A stretch of 5,395 nucleotides of DNA from Prevotella sp. (GCA_003483565.1 DMYZ01000223.1:1-5395); one strand, 5' to 3'. Shown: positions 1 through 5,395, numbered from the stretch's first letter. Translations and numbers: made by a program. Notes: generated from the letters alone by a model not told the origin.

Positions 1-981
1 GTATAAATTTTGTATACCTTCATGTAGTGTTGTAGAAGGCTTGTATCCAAAATCTTTACTTATTCTAGTAATATCCGCATAAGTACGTGTTACATCTCCA
101 GGCTGCATACCGAGCATTTCCATATTAGCTTTTTTGCCAGTCACATCTTCTATAGTATGTATAAAATCAAGCAGCTGAATAGGATTGGAATTTCCTATAT
201 TATAAATACGATTAGCCACGTCATCTGTTATCTCTGCTTGCAAAATAAGGCATATGCCCTTTATAATATCACCAATATAAGTAAAGTCCCGAAGCATCTT
301 GCCTTTATTATATACCTGTATCGGCTGTTGGTTAAGGATAGATTTCATGAATTTGATAGGAGCCATATCCGGGCGTCCCCAGGGACCATAAACTGTAAAA
401 AATCTCAAGCCTATAGTTTGAATACCATAAAGCTTGCTATAAGCATAAGCCATCACTTCGTCACTTTTTTTAGTTGCGGCATAGAGACTCACTGGATGGT
501 CAGTATTATCCGATTCCCCAAAAGGTACATGAGACTCCATACCGTATACACTGCTTGAACTGGCAAAAAGCAAATGAGATACCTGATAATTCCGGCAAGC
601 TTCAAGGATATTAAGAAATCCCAAAACATTTGACTGTATATAGGAATAAGGATTCTCTATGGAATATCTTACCCCTGGTTGTCCCGCCAGATTGCAAATA
701 TGCGTAAACTTTTCTTCTGCAAAAAGTTGTCCCAGCTTTTGACAGTCAGTTAAATCAAGACGGATAAACCTGTATGATGGAATGGAATTACTCTTCACCA
801 TTTCTCCATAATGTATATTCTCGCAGGCTACGCCACAATCAGAAAGTCTGTCATACTTCAGACGAACATCATAATAATCATTAATATTATCGAGACCTAC
901 GATCTCCATATTCTTTTGGGCCAGAGCTTTCACAAGGTGATAGCCAATAAATCCTGCTGCTCCTGTAATTAAAATTTTCAT
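1..981 (-). CDS. UDP-glucuronate 4-epimerase (extended SDR, NAD-dependent), 3' end cut by window
   Basis: This cytosolic enzyme is predicted to interconvert UDP-glucuronate and UDP-galacturonate using bound NAD. The frame is open from the ATG at 981 to the window edge: 327 residues with no stop, so probably only some 10-25 C-terminal residues are missing. Visible motifs are the N-terminal Rossmann motif TGAAGFIG (G7, G10, G13), an acidic residue after strand 2 (D31 in GLDNIND) that should bind the adenosine ribose, the SSSSVYG strand (141-147), and the catalytic YxxxK as Y167/K171 in LYAATKK. The segment RFFTVYGPWGRPDMA (193-207) and RDFTYI (231-236) are characteristic of the UDP-glucuronate 4-epimerase subgroup (LpsL/Cap1J type) rather than GalE. 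The start overlaps the stop of the LAB_N gene by four bases (ATGA), implying translational coupling. Its product would feed the GT2 two genes upstream. A different UDP-uronate specificity cannot be excluded. Confidence 0.93.
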   Translation of the reverse strand, partial: MKILITGAAGFIGYHLVKALAQKNMEIVGLDNINDYYDVRLKYDRLSDCGVACENIHYGEMVKSNSIPSYRFIRLDLTDCQKLGQLFAEEKFTHICNLAGQPGVRYSIENPYSYIQSNVLGFLNILEACRNYQVSHLLFASSSSVYGMESHVPFGESDNTDHPVSLYAATKKSDEVMAYAYSKLYGIQTIGLRFFTVYGPWGRPDMAPIKFMKSILNQQPIQVYNKGKMLRDFTYIGDIIKGICLILQAEITDDVANRIYNIGNSNPIQLLDFIHTIEDVTGKKANMEMLGMQPGDVTRTYADITRISKDFGYKPSTTLHEGIQNLY

Positions 982-1607
982 TGATTATTTTTTTTATAAA
1001 GTATCATATTACGTGAATAGGTAAAAAATCCTATCGACTGGCCTAAAATAAGGACAGGATCAAGACGGAAGATACCATAGCTAACAATGATACTACATCC
1101 TATAATACTAATAATCCAAAAATTCAAAGGTAAAATGGATTCTCCTCTGCGATAACTGTAATACCACTGATAGATAAAACGTAAAGTGAAGATAACTTGA
1201 CCTATAGATCCCCAGATGAGAAGAGGTAGTGATATCGCTTTATTATGAAAAAAGTTATTGATAAACAACGGTATATCACTAAGCATCAGTAAAATTGCAA
1301 CAATAGGCAATATACTTATGGCTATTCGGAATATAAGATGTACCTGATGCCATACACCCTTGATATTGAGATTCCAAATATAAATATAAAAAGAAATCAA
1401 TTGGCCGAAAATAATGGCAAAGTCATTGCGCAGCCATCCATAGACAAAGAGTAAGATGCTTCCTACCAGACTACATACCCAATAAAGATCAGGAGACACT
1501 ACTTTTTTAGCTTTTTCTGAAAGTATCCATTGGATAAGCATCCGACAAGAAAAAAATCCCTGAGCAATGAATCCCACTGTATATACAAATAAAGAAGAAG
1601 TCTGCAT
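978..1607 (-). CDS. Tandem LAB_N-domain membrane protein (7 predicted helices)
   Basis: A 209-residue integral membrane protein containing two copies of the lipid-A-disaccharide-synthase N-terminal domain (LAB_N), without the catalytic LpxB glycosyltransferase part, so it is not lipid A disaccharide synthase. Copy 1 spans about residues 6-82 and copy 2 about 127-204. Matching residues are Q16/Q137, R22/R143, QW 26-27/147-148, P39/P160, W43/W164, G49/G170, YG 56-57/177-178, R60/R181, D62/D183 and GQ 68-69/189-190, always exactly 121 apart. A hydrophobic helix (about 89-110) joins the copies, giving a 3+1+3 plan. LAB_N is grouped with the MtN3/PQ-loop (SWEET-like) superfamily, and such proteins often sit beside DPM1-like GT2 genes. 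A role in moving or handling a polyprenyl-linked sugar across the inner membrane is inference. It starts 2 bases after the GT2 stop and overlaps the epimerase start by 4 bases. No clear Shine-Dalgarno sequence is seen. Confidence 0.88.
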   Translation of the reverse strand: MQTSSLFVYTVGFIAQGFFSCRMLIQWILSEKAKKVVSPDLYWVCSLVGSILLFVYGWLRNDFAIIFGQLISFYIYIWNLNIKGVWHQVHLIFRIAISILPIVAILLMLSDIPLFINNFFHNKAISLPLLIWGSIGQVIFTLRFIYQWYYSYRRGESILPLNFWIISIIGCSIIVSYGIFRLDPVLILGQSIGFFTYSRNMILYKKNNQ

Positions 1608-1609
1608 AC

Positions 1610-2347
1610 TTATATTTGGGTAAAATTATTTTCAGATATACGGTACTGTATATAACGTTTTTTCATCCAACGATAGGCAAAACAATCTATGAAAGGTCCT
1701 TTCAACCTATTCCACAAGTTATACTTCGAAACCCCTGCAGTTCTTGGATAATGACGGACCGGAAGCTCCTTGAATTGTCCGTTCTCAAGCATCATAAGTG
1801 CAGGCAGGAAACGATGCATACCATCAAAAAACGGTATGCGCTGAGCATAGGTGGTCCACATCACTTTTAATGGGCATCCTGTATCTGTTGCCGTATCTCC
1901 TGTCATCGCCCTCCGGAATCCATTGGCAATCTTAGATTGTAAACGCTTAAAGGAAGAATCCTTACGGTGAGCCCGTATACCGGAAATCAATTGATACTGG
2001 TTTGCATACGGCAACAGCAAGTTGAAATCCTGCGGGTTCGTTTGTAAATCTGAATCTATATATCCTACAAGTCTGCTTTCTGCTGTATCAATGCCACCCT
2101 TTAGGGCTGTACTCAACCCATGATTAGCAGAAGAACTAATAAAATAAAAATCACTGTTTCTCCGACATATATCTTTTATTTTGTCAAGGCTTTTATCCTT
2201 AGATCCATCATTCACGAAGAGAACACAACTCTTTACAAGAGCTTCTGGAAGAAATGACTTCATCACAGTCTCCACCCGCTCTAAATTGTCTTCTTCATTG
2301 TAAACAGGCACAATAATTGTCAGTTCATATTTTTTTGTATCGTTCAT
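1610..2347 (-). CDS. Family 2 glycosyltransferase, DPM1/ArnC/RgtE-like polyprenyl-phosphate sugar transferase
   Basis: A 245-residue GT-A fold enzyme predicted to transfer a sugar from a nucleotide donor to a polyprenyl (undecaprenyl-type) phosphate at the cytoplasmic face of the inner membrane. Visible motifs: the opening strand TIIVPVYNEEDNL (10-22), VNDGSKDKS (45-53), NHGLSTALKGGID (75-87), the metal-binding DSDLQTNP with D98-x-D100, the family element DTGCPLK (155-161), HRFLPAL (178-184), and the lipid-phosphate-side segment PRTAGVSKYN (201-210). There are no C-terminal transmembrane helices as in ArnC or GtrB. The protein ends in a short basic/aromatic stretch (225-236), so it resembles soluble, peripherally attached DPM1 forms. 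The ATG at 2347 follows a purine-rich CGAGGAAATAGAAAGG, a reasonable ribosome site. It is the first intact gene of the operon GT2, LAB_N, epimerase. The neighbouring epimerase makes galacturonate a plausible sugar, as for RgtE in Rhizobium, but the donor cannot be read from sequence. Confidence 0.93.
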   Translation of the reverse strand: MNDTKKYELTIIVPVYNEEDNLERVETVMKSFLPEALVKSCVLFVNDGSKDKSLDKIKDICRRNSDFYFISSSANHGLSTALKGGIDTAESRLVGYIDSDLQTNPQDFNLLLPYANQYQLISGIRAHRKDSSFKRLQSKIANGFRRAMTGDTATDTGCPLKVMWTTYAQRIPFFDGMHRFLPALMMLENGQFKELPVRHYPRTAGVSKYNLWNRLKGPFIDCFAYRWMKKRYIQYRISENNFTQI

Positions 2348-2364
2348 ACCTTTCTATTTCCTCG

Positions 2365-2603
2365 TTATATTACTTTTTTCAACAACGCTACATGATTAAA
2401 TAAATCGAGTATATAATGCTTATCTTTATAAAACGCCCTTCTTTTCAGGTACAAGCAAAGTCATTGTAGGAATAAAACAATCGACATTTTCTCCTGGTTA
2501 TGATATTATCCTGTTCCATGATATCAATAGGCAAGGAAGCATTATTTACGAAGAAAGTAATCATATAGAAGATAATTAATGCGATCTTATTCCATGTCTT
2601 CAT
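2365..2603 (-). pseudogene. Probable remnant of an ArnT-like (GT39/GT83) lipid-to-LPS glycosyltransferase
   Basis: Reading from an ATG at 2603, the first frame gives 52 codons, stopping at 2445. It begins with a short basic start, one hydrophobic helix (about residues 7-19), then NNASLPIDIMEQDNIIT (20-36). From my memory of the family, this resembles the N terminus of Bacteroidota ArnT-like transferases: helix 1, then an acidic DxME-type site, RN and TARE. A shift of one base at about 2482 gives DCFIPTMTLLVPEKKG, recalling the next family element (W-hydrophobic-PTMNGE...EKPP). A further shift at about 2433 gives FYKDKHYILDLFNHV, running to a TAA at 2367-2365, 17 bases before the GT2 start, where an upstream operon gene would end. 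I infer an internally deleted, frameshifted gene whose promoter core at 2627-2634 survives. The alternative is a chance or functional 52-residue membrane peptide (2445-2603). The ATG has no strong Shine-Dalgarno sequence. Confidence 0.45.
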
Positions 2604-2626
2604 TCAATTTTCACTTTAATCTTTTG

Positions 2627-2634
2627 CAAATTTA
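2627..2634 (-). promoter_or_regulatory. Bacteroidota -7 promoter element upstream of the glycolipid operon
   Basis: On the minus strand this reads TAAATTTG, an exact match to the Bacteroidota -7 core TAnnTTTG, followed by C. A -33 TTTG is not clear at the expected spacing; only a T-rich stretch with CC is there. Transcription would start near 2620, about 17 bases before the remnant ATG at 2603 and about 270 bases before the GT2 start. The position suggests it was the promoter of the lost first gene and now drives GT2, LAB_N and epimerase. Confidence 0.45.
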
Positions 2635-2901
2635 CAAATTAATTTTGGAAAAATTCTGAATATGACATATTTAAAGTCCATAGAATCTTAAAAAACAACA
2701 GCAGCATAAGTCGTAGGCGATGCAGCTATCTGATTTTCATTTTATTAGCTATAAACTTTGATAAAAAAAATCCAATAATATTCATAGAATTTATAAACAA
2801 AAAAATACAAGATATCTCTAAAGGATACATCTATAATCAAGCCTACAACAAGAAGTAATATATTAGAACAACTAACAAATCCACTAGGATTTTAATTTCA
2901 A
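2635..2901. other. Intergenic stretch between the M48 gene and the glycolipid operon
   Basis: Very AT-rich sequence between the M48 stop and the operon promoter core, apart from the possible terminator at 2690-2730. No start-to-stop frame with recognisable protein features is present on either strand. A 48-codon open but start-less minus-strand frame (2891-2745) encodes a very hydrophobic string, discussed under findings. No tRNA, rRNA or repeat array is visible. Confidence 0.6.
2690..2730 (-). terminator. Possible rho-independent terminator after the lemA-htpX pair
   Basis: On the minus strand an imperfect stem is formed by GATAGCTGCAT and ATGCTGCTGTT. It has four Watson-Crick pairs, one T-T mismatch, three more pairs, then weaker A-T and G-T pairs, closing a 12-base loop. 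It is followed by GTTTTTT (T run 2695-2690). It lies about 170-210 bases after the M48 stop and just before the next promoter core, which suits a terminator between two units. The stem is imperfect and the distance long, so this is tentative. Confidence 0.4.
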
Positions 2902-3936
2902 TTAGAATTGCTCTAATATATCAATTCTTTTTTTAGTGTCCGGATGAGTACTGAAAAGAGAATCCATAACACTAAGTAAGCCCTTTTTCATCTGATCAGG
3001 CTGACATATAAAAAGTTGAGCTACATCAGGTCTCTTCACATCATCAAGTCCAGGATTCTGGGAAATTTTTCTCAAAGCTGAAGCTAATGCCAATGGATTA
3101 CCACAAAGTTCAGCTCCGCCTGCATCTGCCATATATTCTCGTTTTCTTGAAATTGCAAACCGAGTAATCAATGTAAAAAAATAAGCAATGGCACAACAAG
3201 CTAATCCTATAACAAGAATTGCTATGATACCTAATCCATTTCCTTTATTGTCACTATTATTATCATCGTTGCCTCTTGAATTATCTGTACCAAAGACTCC
3301 CCCACCAAACCAAAACCAGTTATACATCATCTGCACAACCATACTCATAATAGTAGAAACAATACCGACAAAAACAATACTAATAATAAGCAACTTCGTA
3401 TCATGATTACGAATATGTGTCAATTCGTGACCAATAACACCAGCCAATTCTTCATCATCCAATAAATTGATAATTCCAGAAGTTAATGTTACCGTATATG
3501 TTTTATTATTAATTCCACTTGCAAAGGCATTAAGCTGATCATCATCCACTATATTAATCTGCGGTATATTCATATTACAGGTCATACAAAGGTTTTCTAC
3601 AATATTATACACTCTGGGATTATCCTTCCGTGTCAAAGGTCGAGCATGTACAGCACTGCGTATCATGGATACATTAGAGAAATAAGCTATAACGAACCAG
3701 ATTCCAACAGCACATACGACCCAGGGAAGTGCATGCAGAAAATAATAATTGACAACTTCTGCATTCAATTCATGTGTGACATGACCATATTGATCTTCGT
3801 AACCTGTATTAAAAAAATCAAGAAGAGCAAGAAAGCCCCATACTGTACCCAGAATAATCACCGGAAACATCAGCAACAGCATAATACTCTTGATATTATT
3901 CCGGCGTATCTGAGTTAACATACCAACATACTGCAT
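2902..3936 (-). CDS. htpX: HtpX-like M48 family membrane zinc metalloprotease
   Basis: A predicted inner-membrane zinc endopeptidase for quality control of membrane proteins, 344 residues from the ATG at 3936. A GTG at 3939 could add one residue; positions here count from that GTG. Hydrophobic helices lie at about 18-40, 71-87, 183-205 and 236-259. The zinc site is HELTH (H171, E172, H175) followed by IRNHD, and the third ligand is E268 in SRKREYMADAGG, with D272 completing the ExxxD motif. Before these, DDDQLNAFASG (132-142) and TLTSGIINLLDDEEL (151-165) are also typical of HtpX/M48 enzymes. A low-complexity Asn/Asp/Gly stretch (217-235) is inserted between the last two helices. The protein is longer than classical HtpX (about 290 residues). 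It follows lemA by 4 bases, a pairing common in Bacteroidota, so the two probably work together at the envelope. Substrates cannot be read from sequence; the htpX name is by similarity. Confidence 0.93.
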   Translation of the reverse strand: MQYVGMLTQIRRNNIKSIMLLLMFPVIILGTVWGFLALLDFFNTGYEDQYGHVTHELNAEVVNYYFLHALPWVVCAVGIWFVIAYFSNVSMIRSAVHARPLTRKDNPRVYNIVENLCMTCNMNIPQINIVDDDQLNAFASGINNKTYTVTLTSGIINLLDDEELAGVIGHELTHIRNHDTKLLIISIVFVGIVSTIMSMVVQMMYNWFWFGGGVFGTDNSRGNDDNNSDNKGNGLGIIAILVIGLACCAIAYFFTLITRFAISRKREYMADAGGAELCGNPLALASALRKISQNPGLDDVKRPDVAQLFICQPDQMKKGLLSVMDSLFSTHPDTKKRIDILEQF

Positions 3937-3940
3937 CACC

Positions 3941-4501
3941 CTAGAATTTTATATCTGGTGCTTTGTCTAAATCGGCCCTCTCTTCTTGAGGAACTTCAAA
4001 CATTTGTTCCGTATGAAAGTTAAAAACTTTAGCAAAAAGATTAGAAGGAAAGGTCTGTACCGCATTGTTATACTCACGGGTAGCAGAATTGAAAAAACGG
4101 CGAACAGCAGCTAACTTGTTCTCAAGATCCGCAACCTCATCCTGTAATTGTAGAAAATTTTGATTTGCCTTTAACTCAGGATAAGCCTCCAATGATACTT
4201 TTAAACCCGATAAAGCACTTGTAAGCACATTCTCAGCCTGAATTTTGTCATCTATAGTGGTTGCATTCATTGCAGCCGAACGAGCCTCTGTTACACGAAG
4301 GAACACTTCTTTCTCATGAGCGGCATATCCTTTAACAGTATTTACTAACTGAGGAACCAAATCATGACGTTGCTTAAGCTGAACATCAATATTTGCAAAA
4401 GCATTCTCCCGATTATTACGCAGCTTTACCAGATTATTATAAAAGCTGATAAGCCAAAAAACGATTAACGCGGCTACGATTAATACAATAATTAATTTCA
4501 T
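3941..4501 (-). CDS. lemA: LemA family membrane-anchored protein
   Basis: A 186-residue protein with an N-terminal membrane anchor (about residues 2-20) and a largely helical, charged remainder, the standard LemA layout and length. Hallmark segments are NNLVKLRNNRENAFANIDVQ (22-41), KQRHDLVPQLVNTVKGYA (43-60), AHEKEVF (61-67), an ELKANQNFLQLQ element (109-120), and RRFFNSATREYNNAVQTFP (134-152) followed by SNLFA. The molecular function of LemA is not established; the family is repeatedly found beside HtpX/M48 proteases, as here, where the protease gene begins 4 bases after the TAG stop at 3941. It is the first gene of a two-gene unit with a good promoter 30 bases upstream. Nothing is truncated or unusual in the sequence. 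The start is the ATG at 4501, placing the helix immediately at the N terminus as in relatives. Confidence 0.95.
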   Translation of the reverse strand: MKLIIVLIVAALIVFWLISFYNNLVKLRNNRENAFANIDVQLKQRHDLVPQLVNTVKGYAAHEKEVFLRVTEARSAAMNATTIDDKIQAENVLTSALSGLKVSLEAYPELKANQNFLQLQDEVADLENKLAAVRRFFNSATREYNNAVQTFPSNLFAKVFNFHTEQMFEVPQEERADLDKAPDIKF

Positions 4502-4530
4502 AAGACTTCTATATTAAATAATATTGGTAA

Positions 4531-4560
4531 CAAAGATAGCAAAAAAGAAAGATAAACAAA
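4531..4560 (-). promoter_or_regulatory. Promoter of lemA-htpX (Bacteroidota -33/-7 type)
   Basis: On the minus strand there is TTTG at 4560-4557, an 18-base T-rich spacer, then TATCTTTG at 4538-4531, a full match to the TAnnTTTG -7 core. The expected transcription start is near 4524, leaving a leader of about 23 bases before the lemA ATG at 4501. It sits just downstream of the preceding gene's terminator, so lemA-htpX is an independent unit. Confidence 0.7.
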
Positions 4561-4572
4561 AAAAATCGGAAT

Positions 4573-4615
4573 AAAAAAATCCGTTTAACCAGATTCTTTG
4601 ATTAAACGGATTTTT
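4573..4615 (-). terminator. Rho-independent terminator of the SLT-domain gene
   Basis: A perfect 14-base inverted repeat, AAAAATCCGTTTAA (4575-4588) and TTAAACGGATTTTT (4602-4615), encloses a 13-base loop. In the minus direction the stem runs into seven T residues (4579-4573). It begins about 10 bases after the stop of the gene at 4625-5101. Because the stem is flanked by A and T runs on both sides it could also act on the opposite strand, but no plus-strand gene is seen. Confidence 0.85.
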
Positions 4616-4624
4616 CTCAGCACC

Positions 4625-5101
4625 CTACTTCAGGGCATTCATAACTTTATTGAAATACTGTTGAGTTTTCGTAACACTGTAATGAATACCACCATTCCAT
4701 GATCGGATTGCTTTCTCTATACTATTCATCGGATTATAAAACGACTGGAAAAGTATAAACATTTCCCTGGATTTAGAAATATTAAACCGATCTGAAAGTT
4801 TAAAGCGCTTTTTACTTTTCTTTTTTCTAAGAATACGATTACACTCTTTAACCAACATAGGAGTAATTTGCATCACACCAACAGAGTTTCCTCTCTTAGC
4901 CATTCTGTTGCCATTGCTTTCTACCTTGACAATTGCATCCATTACAGCATTCCAATCTGCACTGCTAGTTGCATTCTCTGCGGAAGAGCTGGCTGATGCA
5001 TCCGTAGTACTTTCAGCGGTTACCGGATCTGCACAAGCTATAGAAGGACATGCAATAATAATCATAAAACTAAATAAAAATAACTTTATTATTCTCTTCA
5101 T
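4625..5101 (-). CDS. Small secreted SLT-fold lytic transglycosylase-like protein
   Basis: A 158-residue exported protein predicted to cleave peptidoglycan glycan strands, or at least to carry that fold. Residues 1-24 form a signal peptide (KR start, hydrophobic core, ACA before D25). A lipobox-like IIAC at C18 makes a lipoprotein an alternative. Residues 26-48 are a Ser/Ala/Thr-rich linker. The catalytic domain starts at W50: AIVKVESNGN carries the expected catalytic E61, GVMQI (75-79) matches the GLMQ motif, and SWNGG (134-138) stands where family 1 transglycosylases have AYNxG. It is short for a transglycosylase and has a strongly basic insert, RKKKSKKRFK (92-101), between the GVMQI and C-terminal parts, possibly favouring contact with anionic wall or DNA (inference). 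It has its own promoter and terminator, so it is monocistronic. The ATG at 5101 is chosen because it gives an intact signal peptide; no Shine-Dalgarno sequence is obvious. Confidence 0.85.
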   Translation of the reverse strand: MKRIIKLFLFSFMIIIACPSIACADPVTAESTTDASASSSAENATSSADWNAVMDAIVKVESNGNRMAKRGNSVGVMQITPMLVKECNRILRKKKSKKRFKLSDRFNISKSREMFILFQSFYNPMNSIEKAIRSWNGGIHYSVTKTQQYFNKVMNALK

Positions 5102-5209
5102 TTTTTATCTATTTAAGGAACTGAAATACCGAACAATCATAACGGTAATTTCCAAACTTTATCATAAGTGAAAAACATTTATAAAGTCATATTTCCAAAT
5201 TAACAATGA

Positions 5210-5240
5210 CAAAGGTACAAAAAAAAATCCAATTACGCAA
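5210..5240 (-). promoter_or_regulatory. Probable promoter of the SLT-domain gene
   Basis: On the minus strand TACCTTTG (5217-5210) fully matches the TAnnTTTG -7 core. A TTG (5240-5238) lies 20 bases upstream at the -33 place, short of the full TTTG. Transcription would begin near 5203, giving a leader of about 100 bases before the ATG at 5101. No clear riboswitch or hairpin is seen in that leader. Confidence 0.55.
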
Positions 5241-5271
5241 GCTTTAATATGACTTTTAAGGTATCCTATAC

Positions 5272-5285
5272 TTAATTGCAATTAA
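5272..5285. repeat. 14-base perfect palindrome, possible operator
   Basis: TTAATTGCAATTAA is its own reverse complement. It lies about 35-50 bases upstream of the -33 box of the SLT-gene promoter, where an activator could bind. In such AT-rich DNA a palindrome of this size may also arise by chance, so a regulatory role is only a suggestion. Confidence 0.25.
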
Positions 5286-5395
5286 TTGATAGTCAGCATT
5301 TAACAATTCAAGTACCACTACAAGAGAGTTCGCGTCATTCCTTTAACAAATAAAATTAATAGTGTTAAATATATAAAACTTCATAAGCAAAAAAA

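Noticed and set aside
157..558. Plus-strand open frame of 133 codons
   Set aside because: It lies wholly antisense to the clearly recognisable epimerase gene and shows no family features.
1616..1870. Plus-strand open frame of 84 codons
   Set aside because: It is antisense to the C-terminal part of the GT2 gene; a shadow of its codon pattern.
2904..2934. Plus-strand hairpin AGAATTG/CAATTCT followed by a T run, terminator-like
   Set aside because: It has only seven AT-rich pairs, lies across the M48 stop codon, its T run is simply the Lys-Lys-Arg codons, and no plus-strand gene reads into it.
3188..3406. Plus-strand open frame of 72 codons with hydrophobic repeats
   Set aside because: It is antisense to the membrane helices and the Asn/Asp loop of the M48 protease, which explain its composition.
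3646..3918. Plus-strand open frame of 90 codons
   Set aside because: It is antisense to the N-terminal region of the M48 protease, with no start signal or promoter.
4908..5171. Plus-strand open frame of 87 codons with an apparent hydrophobic N terminus
   Set aside because: It is mostly antisense to the signal peptide and Ser/Ala linker of the SLT-domain gene, which has clear catalytic motifs on the other strand.
1..5395. CRISPR array, tRNA or rRNA gene, insertion sequence or attachment site
   Set aside because: No regularly spaced repeats, no tRNA cloverleaf or rRNA-like stretch, and no transposase or terminal inverted repeats were seen anywhere in the window.

Overview
The window comes from an AT-rich genome that looks like a gut-type Bacteroidales (Bacteroides/Parabacteroides/Prevotella group). 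Two observations support this. Upstream regions carry the Bacteroidota promoter core TAnnTTTG, with a TTTG/TTG-like box about 18-20 bases further upstream at two of the three sites, and most starts lack a strong Shine-Dalgarno sequence. The gene content (LemA plus M48 peptidase pair, DPM1-like GT2, double LAB_N protein, UDP-glucuronate epimerase) also fits. All real genes are on the minus strand, so transcription runs from high to low coordinates.

Right end (about 4570-5395): a small secreted protein of the SLT lytic-transglycosylase fold (4625-5101) has its own promoter (5210-5240) and a strong hairpin terminator (4573-4615). The 294 bases upstream hold no convincing gene.

Middle (2902-4560): a promoter at 4531-4560 drives lemA (3941-4501) and an HtpX-like M48 membrane metalloprotease (2902-3936), only a few bases apart. 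A possible terminator for this pair lies at 2690-2730.

Left part (1-2640): a tightly packed glycolipid/LPS-modification operon. A TAnnTTTG promoter core at 2627-2634 is followed by what I read as the decayed remnant of an ArnT-like lipid-to-LPS glycosyltransferase (2365-2603). Then come an intact DPM1/ArnC-like GT2 (1610-2347), a tandem-LAB_N seven-helix membrane protein (978-1607; gap of 2 bases) and a UDP-glucuronate 4-epimerase (start at 981, 4-base ATGA overlap, cut by the left window edge).

Working model (inference): the epimerase makes UDP-galacturonate, the GT2 loads a sugar on a polyprenyl phosphate, the LAB_N protein helps move or handle the lipid-linked sugar, and a periplasmic ArnT/Rgt-type transferase places it on lipid A or core. 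That last gene appears reduced to a scar here. The most notable observations are this scar and the exact 121-residue internal duplication of the LAB_N protein, which gives a 3+1+3 helix plan like eukaryotic SWEETs.
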